Assembly (NCBI GenBank): GCA_964035545.1
Contig: OZ037766.1
Span: 1,421,501-1,485,500, forward strand
Direction of reading: 5' to 3'
DNA length: 64,000 bases
From: Bugula neritina
Taxonomy: Eukaryota; Bryozoa; Gymnolaemata; Cheilostomatida; Bugulidae
Both the position numbers and the translations under genes were made by a program. Below, piece after piece: positions 14,104 to 25,518 of this stretch; the first letter of the stretch is position 1, and each line of letters opens with the position of its first letter. Below the pieces are notes generated by a model, which searched no databases, was not told where the DNA came from, and saw nothing but the letters and a program-made list of their open reading frames with translations.

Positions 14104-17100
14104 TTACAAGTAGATGTCTTCCACTAAATCAGCCATGTGTGGAGGACAGGCTCTGAAGTCCTTGACCCCAGAAGGTATCTTCCTCCACGGCACCCAGGCG
14201 TGACCGTGGTACACCGGGGAGCCCCATCTTTCTGTGGGACAGTTTCGAGGAGCCTGAGATCTGTAAGACAAGACTACAGGTTGGTGTCCTGATACAACAC
14301 TCAGCCTATGTATGTGCTGTCTCTATACAACACTCAGCCTATGTATGTGCTGTCTCTATACAACACTCAGCCTATGTATGTGCTGTCTCTATACAACACT
14401 CAGCCTATGTATCTGCTGTCCCCATACAACACTCAGCCTATGTAGTGTCTCTATACAACACTCAGCCTATGTAGTGTCCCCATACAACACTAAGCCTATG
14501 TATGTGCTGTCTCTATACAACACTCAGCCTATGTAGTGTCTCTATACAACACTCAGCCTATGTAGTGTCCCCATACAACACTCAGCCTATGTATCTGCTG
14601 TCCCCATACAACACTCAGCCTATGTAGTGTCTCTATACAACACTCAGCCTATGTATGTGCTGTTTCCATACAACACTCAGCCTATGTATGTGCTGTCTCT
14701 ATACAACACTCAGCCTATGTATGTGCTGTCTCTATACAACACTCAGCCTATGTATGTGCTGTCTCTATACAACACTCAGCCTATGTATTTGCTGTCTCTA
14801 TACAACACTCAGCCTATGTATGTGCTGTTTCCATACAACACTCAGCCTAAGTAATACTACTCTAGACAGATACATGGCTCATAAATGCAACGCGCCGGTA
14901 GAATACCAAACCTATCACTGCTCCTCTGTGAGAAGATGTAATACCACTCCTACCTGCTGGCAACATCAAGCAGACGTTTCACCATCTTCTGCACCAACTG
15001 GGGATGCTGCTGGGCAATGTTGTTGAACTCACATGGATCGTCTACCACGTGGAAGAGACAGGGGGACGTCTCATTGTTGCAGGCGGGTAGGGACGGGTCT
15101 CTGGCCCCACACTTTACTGTAAGGTTGAGTTTAGACACGTCTATGCTCTCGGGCTTGTACCAGTCATCATAGCTTTTTGTAAAGGATCCCTCGCTACCAA
15201 TGACCTTGACATACATAATATGACCTTGACGTGCAGATAATGACCTTGACACACATAATATGTAGAAAATGACCTTGACATGTAGAATATGACCTTGACA
15301 TGCAGTCTTGCCCACGTTGAGCAACTTCAACATGAAGCAACATTTATAAGAATCACACAATATTACAGCAGACGACTCACGATAACTTTGTAGGGACCTT
15401 GTCTAATGGCTCCAGTGGTTCTATCATAGTTGTGAATTATCTCATCTCTGGGAGAAGGCAAATCCTCGCTCAGAGTCTGCCACAGGTTCATCCCATAGAG
15501 TTCTGACTTGTTGTAAGTAGAGTTGGCACCTGCGTATACACACCCGATAAACAACACATTACGACAGTAGCACACAGGCTACAAAGAGTGACGGCTGCTA
15601 GAACAATGTCTCAACTAACCAGCTAAATGCATAATCGTAGGCAACCAATCAGAGACGTGCACCATCTGATTACTGACTCGTCCTTTTTTCTTCAACAATG
15701 GACTCCATATGAAGCCTGTGGCACGCATTCCCCCTTCCCAGTACGTAGCCTTAAGTCCTCTACAACAAGGTAAGAGTAGACAACTTGCACAGAGTCTAAT
15801 GCTGATTGGCCGAACTACATCACATAAGGTACCATAAGCACCAACCTTAAAGGCCAGTTGCAGGCGTGATTCATATCGAACCCGTTAGCTGGCCCGCCAT
15901 TGTCCGTGCTGAAGATGATCACCGAGTTGTCTAGAAGACCTTTCGCTGACAAAGCTGCCGTTACGTTTCCAATGGCATCATCTAGAGCTGACACCATTCC
16001 TATAAGAGCAGTGATTGGGCAATGTGATGGAACGTCTATTCTCATTTGACATGAAGATAAACAAACATTATTTTACAATACTTGTCTCACTTTGTGTTTA
16101 CTGTGAGAAAAAGTAATGATATTACAGAATTAAAATAATTTTAAGAGCGCAATATTATAGGATCAGGAGTTGGTAAAATTTATCGCTTTAGATAGTTACT
16201 TCCCCGCAACAAACAACTGTATATACTACACTCAACAAACAACTGTATATACTACACACAACAAACAACTGTATAGACTACACACAACAAACAATTGTAC
16301 AGACTACACACAACAAATAACTACACAGACTACACACAAAGCATACACAACACACAAACCACTTGCGCTACACCCATGAGGTTCACAGCACTAAAGGAAA
16401 ACTTAAACATAGTTACTGAGTATACTATAAACCTTTACTTCTATCCAACTTTCTCATTAGACAACTTTCATTTGCTATTACTCCTTTTAAACTTTATAGA
16501 ATTAATATTTTTACAAGAGATAGAGCAAATGCAATAGAAACAAATATGAAACCTGTTATATAACCGGGTTAGGAGAATAGAAAATTTTCGTAGTACAAAT
16601 AAATTAGAAAAGCTTTTTAAAAACTAAACATGTGTTGGATTTAATTTGTAAGAACAATTTTAAACCAATTGTTTGTTAGAACTGCTTGTCCCTAAAGGAG
16701 AAAACAACTCCTATTAAATTTAAAAAATGTAGAAAGCTCAATAAAGCTGATAACAGAGCCAACACACACGCACACACTGAACACTTGGCAATGAGCTATG
16801 TTAGTAGATGTGTTGTTATGTTGGAGTAAGTCACGGTAAACAGGAAACACACCAGCAAACAGCTTCCTGTTTGGATCGGAGATGTACGGGAATCTGTCTG
16901 TGTATTTCTTGGGGGCCTCTAAAGGGTTGGATCCAGTAGACAGGGGGTTACCTGAATGCACTGCTTGAAACGGCAGATACAGAAAGAGGGGCTACAATAA
17001 TAATATATAGAGGCGCATGCAGAGAGGTGGTCTAAAGTCAGTCATGCAAACAATAGCTTCAAGAGACACACACATATGTGCAAGTAAATCCTGCTCATAT

Positions 17101-20100
17101 ATAAAACTCACATAAGTTTATAGTCACTATCCCTGTGAGAACTCTATGATAGAAAGGAGCTTTTTGTTAAATTGAGCCAAGGACCTATATTCAGATGAGG
17201 CACAGGAGCAATTATGACTAGATGCTCTTCCTAATATAACCAATGGCCATTGTCGGGGTTCGAACCTACGACTTCGTGCTTACTAGGCAAAAGCTCTAAC
17301 CCTAGACCATGGCTGCTCCCTAAATACTGCACATATATAGAGCAGGTAAATGGTGTACACATACACATATATATAGAGCAGGTAAATGGTGTACACATAC
17401 ACACATATATAGAGCAGGTAAATGGTGTACACTTACACACATATATAGAGCAGGTAAATGGTGTACACACACACACACACACATATATAGAGCAGGTAAA
17501 TGGTGTACACATACACATATATAGAGAGCAGGTAAATGGTGTACACATACATACATATAGAGAGCAGGTAAATGGTGTACACATACACATATATAGAGAG
17601 CAGGTAAATGGTTTACACATACACAGACAAGCAATAGTCCACTGCATACATACAGACAGACACACTCAATAAAATATAACAAGTAGTAGTTAGTTTGACA
17701 AGGGGAAGTAACTACAATTATTAGTGGAAAAGCTGGTTTGTTGGACACTGTAACAAAATGAGTTCGTCTTATTACAAAGGATAAAATTGAGATTTGAAAT
17801 TTATGCCATTCTAAACTGCCAGCATAGATTTACAAGTTGGTTTGATTTCACGCTTTTTGATAGTTTTTAAGATAACGGTTCTTTTATAGAGTGTAGAAAA
17901 ACCATCAAAATATGATGGAGATAAATCAAGCACACAGTACTTAGTAGAAAAAGAATTTTCGTTGAACAAAAAAGTTTACACAAACCAACATAGAGATGTA
18001 TATACTGTGAAAACATATTCTGCAACACTACTGGAACATAAAATGTTCAAAAATATATCATTTAGCTTTACGTAGTGTTTTTATAGGAAACTTTGTTTTC
18101 AAATCAAATTCAATTTCTGATGTACATGCTCATAGGTCAGTAAATCTCAGCCTTAAGTTCGATATACGAAGAACTGGGGAGAGAAAACCTGGAACTCAGC
18201 CTATCCTGGCCAATAGCTTCAAAATGAAGCTTTTCATAACCCAATAAACTCTACAAAAAATGCTTCAATAGCGCTCATTCTTGCACTTGTTTGCTTTCAG
18301 AGTAAAATTGTAAACAAATTTGAAAATTAAGCCAAAAGATTCAAAGTATATCATTTGCCAATCATCCATGTATGTCACTGCTCGATTCAGCGTGCAGCTA
18401 TAATAGCAAACTAACCAGCAAACAATTTCCTGTTTGGGTCAGTTATATGCGGGAATCGGTCAGTGTACTTCTTGGGGGCTTCAAGGGGATTATAGCCTGG
18501 TTGGGAGGGGATGCCAGAGTGCACAGCTTGATATGGCAAGTAGAGGAACAGAGGCTACAAGATGAGTTTACACATCATACCCAGGTGAGAGGGGAGGGGG
18601 ACCACACCCCGCAGCTTCATAGAGAATCCATGGTTAATCAACACAGAGGAGCGGTTAGTGCAACATAAAATATATGATTTTATATAATTCGAGCACTTTT
18701 AGTATTTTGTCAACAGTGAAGGTACATCTCCTGACACCTGTCTACATACTTCTATAAACTTGATTAGAATACAGAAAGCAAATCAGTTAGAAAGATTGAG
18801 TCAGTATATTTCAAAGGAGAAAACTATCCAATAGTTTAGAATTCAACAAGTAAGCTAAATAACTCTAATTTAATAAGAAGCATGTTTTCAGGCTCTCACC
18901 AACCTTACTAGTGTCATGGCTCTGTATAATTCTCTCAGCTCTGGAGGCAAACAACTCGGTTGAGTACGAGCCATTGGCTGACCTATCAAGGTCAATTCCA
19001 TCCCGGAAATCATACCCCCAGTAACCCGCTTCAGCCCAGCCTGTAACGAGTGAATTACTGTATACTCTGTATACTCTACACTGTATACTCTGTATACTCT
19101 ACTCTGTATACTCTACTTTGTATACTCTACTCTGTATACTCTACTCTGTATACTCTACTTTGTATACTCTACTCTGTATACTCTACTCTGTATACTCTAC
19201 TCTGTATACTCTACTCTGTATACTCTACAACATACCCTACCTGTGTGATCTATATAATCTTCAGCCCCCAAGTAGTAACCATAGTAACTGTCGAAACCTC
19301 TGTACAGCGGAGTCAACTCTTTGGCGAAGAAACCCAAGTGCCACTACAATAAATAAATCGTAATCAAGGGTATTCTGCAGCACTTTTCTTTGAATAGCAA
19401 CCTACAGACTCACTGATTCGAACCAGCACAATGTTCTGCACTCTAAAACTACACTCTGTAACACAAGGAGACAAACGTTTGAAGAGATCACTCGTAACAA
19501 CACACGAAGCTTTCCTAGAGCCCTTATACCCTGATTTATGCATATTCTCACTATTTAGATTGTCTCAAACACTCCACTGATAGAAAAAGAGGCGATAACA
19601 AAATAGCATAAAATTACTCAAACAGTTGAAGCTTTCACCAATGACATGCATTTAGTTAAAGAACAAGCCAGGAGAGAGAAACCTGCTAAATAGAAAGTCA
19701 GCATGAAATGTGATAGAGTTAGAGCTGTATAGAAACATACCAGAAATATGGTGTGAAAGATGTCAGAGAAAAGAGTTTAACCAATCAAAAGGCAGGCACT
19801 CGCATTGTGATTCAGACACCAACCAAACTACTACTATGGCAGAGTGGTAGGAATAGGAAAAAGAAAGTAAAGCATGCAGTTGTGAGATATCGCAAACCTT
19901 TCCCACTGCATGAGTGACGTAACCCAACTCTTTGAGGTACTGAGGCAGGATTGTCTCATTGGTACCCAGCCCATAGGGCTCGGGGCCCACAATCACATTT
20001 CTCTGTAAACCTGTAACATACAGCGTACAGTCTGAGTAGAGTCTGAGTAGAGAGGAGATAATCTACCTTTCCAACAGCATGCGTGGCATAGCCTATGTCT

Positions 20101-21026
20101 CTCAGATACTCTGGCATTATTGTTTCATTGGTACCAAGGCCCCAAGGTGCATGCCCGAGTATTACACTACGCTGTAGCCCTGAAACCAAGTAAGACAACT
20201 CTGAAACTGATGCAGTAAAATAAGAAGACATTAATAGACTTTGAGTAAAATAAAAAGACTTCAAAGTTCATGAAACTACAATTTAGTCTGCAGCTTTGAT
20301 TTACATCTATAAAAAGCAAAAGTAATATTTATCATTTTTGCTAAATTATAAAATCAGTTTAATTGTTCTGAATTCTCACAAAAAATAAAATGTCATAAAC
20401 TATAACACAATATAAAATACAATACAATATAAAATATAAAACAATGTAAAATACAACACAATATGAAATAATGTAAAATGTAGCATAATATAAAATACAA
20501 AATAACTGTGAATTTATATTATAAATAATGTGTCATATAATCTGAAAACTAGAATTAACTTTTTTGATAAATTTTCTCCCATTTACATCCACTTCAAGTT
20601 CTATATGACAATATAATCTACCTTATCGGAATTTATTATCTACTAACCCAGTTGCATTGGATGTCGGCCCGTCATCAAGGCCCCTCTCGTTGGAGTACAG
20701 ATGGGAGACACGTAGTAGTTATTCAAAAATATACCCTCATGTACCAATTTGTCAATATTAGGGGTGGGGATCTGAGGCGACCCATGAAAGCTAACATCAT
20801 TCCATCCCTAGAAAGAACCAAAACGTACATCCTACTAGTTATTTACATGCAATGAATATTTCTATAACAAACTGGAAATTTTTGTGATGATTTTTTGAAA
20901 GCAAGCAAAATAATTTGATCTTACCAGATCATCAGCCAATATCACTATAACATTAGGCTTCGCAGCGCATTCTGTCTGTGATATCCATGTGAGATATACC
21001 AGCAGCACAAACTTACAATACTTCAT
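14104..21026 (-). CDS. ARSB: Arylsulfatase B/I/J-type sulfatase with duplicated exons
   Basis: Hydrolyses sulfate esters, probably of glycosaminoglycans, in lysosome or extracellular space. Exons (minus): 20925-21026, 20648-20807, then 20067-20179 or 19898-20010, 19241-19343, 18904-19040, then 18416-18554 or 16853-16991, 15846-15999, 15620-15759, 15381-15529, 14954-15204, 14104-14260. Any one choice per pair gives 1605 nt, 534 residues, like ARSB. A signal peptide (residues 1-20) precedes [19 protein letters not shown], with the metal-binding Asp pair. The sulfatase signature [14 protein letters not shown] places the formylglycine cysteine at residue 71. AVGKWHLGF (catalytic Lys and His), QAVHSG and STDNGG are all present, so the enzyme should be active. 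Several NxT/NxS sites (NET, NGS, NVT, NST) suit a secretory route. The 15204 acceptor was chosen by phase (tcaag|GTCATTGG) and is the least certain junction. ARSB, ARSI and ARSJ cannot be separated by eye. Confidence 0.92.
14287..14857. repeat. Minisatellite, about 33-bp unit, roughly 18 copies, sulfatase last intron
   Basis: Unit core ATACAACACTCAGCCTATGT followed by ATGTGCTGTCTCT or a shortened AGTGTCTCT. Fills most of the intron between exons 14954-15204 and 14104-14260. Confidence 0.9.
15196..15305 (-). repeat. About 20-25-bp repeat containing the sulfatase 3' splice site
   Basis: Five copies of GTCAAGGTCAT (minus sense); the copy nearest the exon provides the in-phase acceptor tcaag|GTCATTGG at 15204. 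Confidence 0.7.
16204..16372. repeat. Minisatellite, about 26-bp unit, 6 copies
   Basis: Units of the type CAACAAACAACTGTATATAC followed by TACACA in a sulfatase intron. Confidence 0.85.
16853..16991 (-). other. Sulfatase alternative exon 6b
   Basis: 139 bp, same phases as 18416-18554. Encodes [20 protein letters not shown] and on to NRKLFAG. Acceptor attgtag and donor GCTG|gtgtgt are intact. If spliced directly after copy 6a the frame shifts and reaches TAA within 15 codons. Confidence 0.85.
17195..17322 (-). mobile_element. tRNA-derived SINE
   Basis: Read on the minus strand, an A-box-like TGGTCTAGGGTTAGAGC is followed about 35 bp later by a B-box GGTTCGAACCCC. Then comes a non-tRNA tail containing TTAGGAAGAGCATCTAGTC. 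The tail resembles the AGGAAGGGCATCC tails of many animal SINE/LINE pairs (established pattern). A second, degenerate copy lies at 34857-34925. It sits in the sulfatase intron between the two copies of exon 6. Confidence 0.7.
17328..17625. repeat. Minisatellite, about 33-bp unit, 9 copies
   Basis: Core AGAGCAGGTAAATGGTGTAC followed by ACATACACATATAT. Begins directly next to the SINE head. Confidence 0.9.
18416..18554 (-). other. Sulfatase alternative exon 6a
   Basis: 139 bp, phase 0 in and phase 1 out. Encodes [20 protein letters not shown] and on to NRKLFAG. Duplicate of 16853-16991, with 39 of 47 residues identical; the difference is concentrated in the loop after QAVHSG. Confidence 0.85.
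19052..19236. repeat. Tandem repeat of CTGTATACTCTA units, sulfatase intron
   Basis: About 13-bp units repeated some 14 times, filling the 200-bp intron between exons 19241-19343 and 18904-19040. Confidence 0.9.
19898..20010 (-). other. Sulfatase alternative exon 3b
   Basis: 113 bp, the same length and phases as 20067-20179. Encodes [20 protein letters not shown] onward to HAVGK. Only 56 bp separate the two copies, probably too short for efficient splicing between them. Reading one after the other would hit a TGA within six codons. Confidence 0.85.
20067..20179 (-). other. Sulfatase alternative exon 3a
   Basis: 113 bp, phase 1 in and phase 0 out. Encodes [20 protein letters not shown] and the following residues to HAVGK. 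It is a tandem duplicate of 19898-20010, with 27 of 38 residues identical. Acceptor ttttcag and donor AAG|gtagat are intact. Confidence 0.85.
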
Positions 21027-22389
21027 CCTGAAAATGTGACCATAAAACTCTACAAATTAAAATATTATTATAATCACATAAGTGTGTCTAGCTGATATAA
21101 TGTTATATTTCCTTTACTCTGTTTATGTTGTATTTATATATTTGTATTATGTATAAATATGTTACAATGCTGTTGTAGTGAGTGAAAGAGAAATAGAAGC
21201 TATTATAAATAAACTTCAAAGAGTTATCACAACAGTCGGAACCTGCCTATTCTATATAATTACTGACTATTAGCTAACACAAATACTGGCAAGACACAAG
21301 TGACTATAACTGCATAATCAATGATAAGTATAAGACCATGTATAAGAACAAACTTTGTAGGTATTGAAACTAATTCGAACTAGTTTTTATATTTGAATTT
21401 CTCAACTTGAACTTAATGTTCAGGTTAAACTTAATTATGACATTCATTTATTAACTTAACCTACAACTATAAGACAAAGTGTACCAGATTGCTTCATTGA
21501 CTTTGAGTGATCGCTTTACATAATGATAATGACTATGATATCGATGATCATAATGATAACAACTATGATAATAAATATATTTAATATAATAATAATAATC
21601 ATTATCATCATAATGATGGTTAATTATTATTATATTTATAATCACTAAATTTAATTAGTATAGTAGCAGACTAACAGTAACACTAACAGTATAACCGTGA
21701 TTCACTTTTAGTTTTACTTTTAGATTAAATAACAATTATTAAAGCATTCTCATTATAACTACCACTTTTATTTTAAGTTTAACTCAAACTCAAAGTGATA
21801 ATGTCATAAACTCGTAGACATAATGGTAATGATCATCATAGTCATAATGATAATCATAATCATTAATGATTATGATAATCATAATGATAATGATAATCAT
21901 AATCATAATGATAAGGAAATCCTTTTCATTATCATTATGATGATGAACTTGCAGTTTAGTTTAACTTTAGGTGTATGCTTATTATAAAGAAAATCAATTA
22001 AAAATTTTAGGAATAGCGTGGTTTTTTAAGTTTAATCATACTTTTATAGCACTGAACAAAGTTGTACAGTCTTCAGAAAATTGTAGGCTCTTGCATACAA
22101 ACTATTCAACCTTGAACTTTCTTTTCCAATTTGCCTAGATGGAACCTAGCAATATCTGTGCTTCAACCGTTTGTAAAAGTTGTCCTCTAACTAAAATTCA
22201 AATTTGGCAAGCATTAGCGCAACTGTAAATATTATAAAAAACATTATTGGTTTTTTTATTTTATTAATTTTTTTAAATAAAAAAAATCAAAAGATAAAGT
22301 TTTGTACTTTTGATTTTATTGATGACTTGTATGAAACTGCTGTTTTGTAACCACATCACAAACTCAAAGTGTCTTCCAAAATATGAAAA
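21027..22389. other. Divergent intergenic region between sulfatase and TMEM115
   Basis: 1.36 kb between two divergent start codons. Promoters of both genes should be here. AT-rich, with an imperfect GATAATCATAATGAT repeat cluster at about 21520-21935. No coding sequence seen. Confidence 0.6.
21520..21935. repeat. Imperfect ATAATCAT/ATGATAAT repeats
   Basis: Low-complexity units such as GATAATCATAATGATAATC, rich in inverted copies of TCATAATGA. Confidence 0.7.
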
Positions 22390-23889
22390 ATGGAAAACCC
22401 TCCTGAAAATGTAACTAGAAGCACAACTATTTTTCAGCCTTCTGTTATTTTCTTAGTTATCAAAAACAGCTATGTGGTTAAAGGGGCCTCTACTGCTTTA
22501 CTATTATTTTATTGTTTATCTTTTATCGATACCGTATTCGACCATTTGTGCGTGGTACCAGGCTATGTCTTGCCACCTAACTTCTGGGTTTGGACTCTCC
22601 TAACGCACAACTTTCTTCAATCACATATATTAATGGTAGTCGTGGACATCTGTGTCGTAATAATGTCTGGTAAAATTCTCGAACCTCTGTGGAGTCTTTT
22701 GCAAATTGGAATTTTCTTTGCAGTTGTTACATCTTCTGCTGCTTTGATCACAGCAAGTTTTTATGTGATCTTTTACTATGTCACAGGGAACACCGACTAT
22801 CTGTTTAAAACTCATATTCATGGACTAGGTGCTTATATTGGTGGATTTTGTGTTACTGTAAAGCAGTTGATGCCCGAAGAAGTATTGATACGACTGCCTT
22901 TTGGAAAAATACGAGCTAAACATGTACCATTAATTTGTCTGAGTATTGCTATAACACTGTCGGCCTGCGGAGTATTAAATGGTCCGTATGCAATTCATTT
23001 TGGGTTCGGTGTACTCATCAGTTGGATATATTTGAGATTTTATCAAAAGCACGGTAATGGGAATACTGGGGATATGGCTGAAGAGTTCTCCTTTGCAAGG
23101 TGCGTACGTAGTTGATTATTTCGCCAGTAACTAATTCATCAACTATAAGTATAATTAAACAGTTTTAAGTACCAAAATGAGGTAGGTGTCATTGAATTTG
23201 ATAACTTTATTAATTTGAAAGTTTTTTTTCTTGATTTTTACTAGTAATGATTAGATATTTATCTTATTAATTATAAATTGAATTAATTATAAATCAAAAT
23301 TGAGGTAAAACTGAAAATTCTTTAATTGCACAATTTTTATTTTACTAAATTCTCTCTGACTTTTTGTTTTAGCTTTTTCCCTCCACCATTAGAGATATTT
23401 GTTGCTATAATATCAAACACCATATTCAGTCTTCTTATTCGAATAAAAGTTTGTAAAAAGCCACAACGTAAATATGATGTTAGCTCTCCCACTACCATAA
23501 CCGTCACTTTGCCTGGTACAGATCCTGTCGATGCAGAGCGGCGAAGGTAACTTCTAGATCTATTTTAGTCTTTTTTACTCAATGTTTCTGCAAATGGTTA
23601 TTTAACAATGTCAAGTTTTTGCTAAAATGGAATGTAGTTATAACTAAAACTTTTATGTTTTACTAAATAACTTTACTATTGCAGACAATTAGCTATCAAA
23701 GCTCTGAATGAGAGACTAAGTAAGGCTGGTGAAGAGACTAGTTGGCCAGGTCTGGAAGATGATGACGATGTGAAGGACATTCCAGAGGTGACTGTTGCTA
23801 CGGAAACCCTGGACAGCTCTACCCCAGCAGTCAATCAAGACTTGGTAGCCACAGACATAAACAATGCTAATATCACATCTAACTCCTAG
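22390..23889 (+). CDS. TMEM115: TMEM115, rhomboid-like Golgi membrane protein
   Basis: Golgi multi-pass protein (DUF1751 family, rhomboid-like fold without protease residues) linked in human cells to retrograde transport. Exons: 22390-23099, 23373-23546, 23685-23889 (stop TAG 23887-23889), giving 362 residues, close to the roughly 350 of human TMEM115. Several hydrophobic helices are visible. Family landmarks are FWVWTLLTHNF, an IHGLGAYIGG segment, NGPYAIHFGFGVLISWIYLR and the conserved cytoplasmic block TVTLPGTDPVDAERRRQLAI then KALNERL, which is nearly identical to the human tail. The start Met is followed by a short soluble N terminus. The 3' UTR contains an unusual poly-C tract at about 24180; a candidate AATAAA lies at 24639-24644, with ATTAAA earlier. 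Confidence 0.95.
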
Positions 23890-24179
23890 AATTTCTTTAC
23901 ATTCCATCAATCTCAATTGTTCTCTCTATCTCACTACCTGTATGTGTTTGTACGACTCGCTTGTGTGACGCCACAACTTCAAATAGCTGATAGTTCTTTC
24001 TAGAAGTGGAGATCTTCTACTGCATAACATTCAACTGTACAAATGTCTTAGTAACTTTTGTCTGCCTAGATCATGGAACTTATATCCTTATGTGCAAATC
24101 TTTATGCCAATAGATTTAGTAATTAAACTTGCACAATGCTACTAAATAGAAAACCTTTGAATATAATAGTTTCATTACA

Positions 24180-24221
24180 CCCCCCCCCCCTTTTCTCTCG
24201 CCCCTCCCCCCCCCCCCCCCA
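24180..24221 (+). repeat. Poly-C tract in TMEM115 3' UTR
   Basis: Two C homopolymer runs (about 10 and about 16) separated by TTTTCTCTCG and CCCCT. The complementary strand could form a G-quadruplex. Exact run lengths are prone to sequencing error. Confidence 0.85.
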
Positions 24222-25175
24222 TGCTTAACCGGCACTCATGAGATTGTATTTATATCTTCTTCAAGGCCTGTATTTCGATATAACATGTCTAAGTTACTAT
24301 AACTTCCATAATAGTTATATTTTCTGTAAGCCCCAATATATTATAGTTATTTTATTATAATAGTATCCTGTTATTGCACATTTAATTTTATTTATTGAAC
24401 ATAAAACAATAATATACAATTTATATGTTCAACTTGAGTTTGGAACATTTTGTTGCATTTAGCAAAGTTGCTTTGGCTTTTCATTAAAGGAAAGCAATAG
24501 TATTAGTGCTCATGTATTTCAACTTGAATAGAAATATGCCGTTGGAGTTTTAATAAGGCAAGAGAGAATTTTCTATGTTGTTTGTGTAAAGTTCTAAATA
24601 TAAAGCATAATGCAATTTTATGACATGAATATATGCAAAATAAATATATAAATAATATTATTATGGACAGAAGAGTTGAAATCGGTGAACCACATATTGC
24701 TGGAAGTGAAACATGCTTTTAAAACTGATAAAAAATAGCATGGAATTACTTAGGAAGATAGAGTAAAACAGCAATACAAATATGAAAGGTCTTTAAATAA
24801 AGATTATATACTATATGTTTATAGATTATGCATTCATGATTATATTCAAAGTGTAGAAGATAAAACAGAGCTAGTAGTAAATGGTTTGTAGCAGCACCAG
24901 TTCTGAATAGCTTATTAGAGGGGAGAAAACTCTCCATTTTGGTGAACAGCACATCTAAAACATGACAGAAATAACAATATATTGTTGCAAGATGCAGTGG
25001 GTAAAGAAAAAACAGAAATGAAACAATCAAATTTATTGCATAGATAAATACCAAGTACAGTAAGCTTACCCATCGGTGTGTAACAAACAAGATATATGTA
25101 ATATAAAACTAGAGTATAGAGTAGAAACATAAAAATACAGAATAGTAATGAAGGTTAGTAATGCAACTGCCTAGG

Positions 25176-25492
25176 ATGGTAATAATATAGATATATAGGA
25201 TAGTAATATAAATATATGGGATAGTAATATAGTTATATGGGATAGTAATATAGATATATGGGATAGTAATATAAATATATGGGATAGTAATATAGATATA
25301 TGGGATAGTAATATGGATACATAGGATAGTAATATAAATATATAGGATAGTAATATAGATATATAGGATAGTAATATAGATATATAGGATAGTAATATAA
25401 ATATATAGGATAGTAATATGGATATATGGGATAGTAAAGAGATATATAGGATAGTAATATGGATATATATGATAGTAAAGAGATAATATATA
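25176..25492. repeat. Minisatellite, about 20-bp unit, roughly 15 copies
   Basis: Core ATATATAGGATAGTAATATA with GGG/AGG variants, ending about 25 bp before the cystinosin stop codon, so probably transcribed as its 3' UTR. Confidence 0.9.
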
Positions 25493-25518
25493 GACATTTA
25501 TTCTATGGACTCACTTGC

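Larger units (their letters stand above)
23890..25518. other. TMEM115 3' UTR and intergenic region
   Basis: Convergent 3' ends of TMEM115 and cystinosin. Contains the poly-C tract, AT-rich sequence and a 20-21-bp minisatellite at the right edge. Open frames at 24746-25130 are low complexity with no splice context. Confidence 0.6.

Noticed and set aside
17245-17319. Functional tRNA gene on the minus strand
   Set aside because: A- and B-box-like sequences are present but a clean cloverleaf is not, and the sequence continues into a SINE tail.
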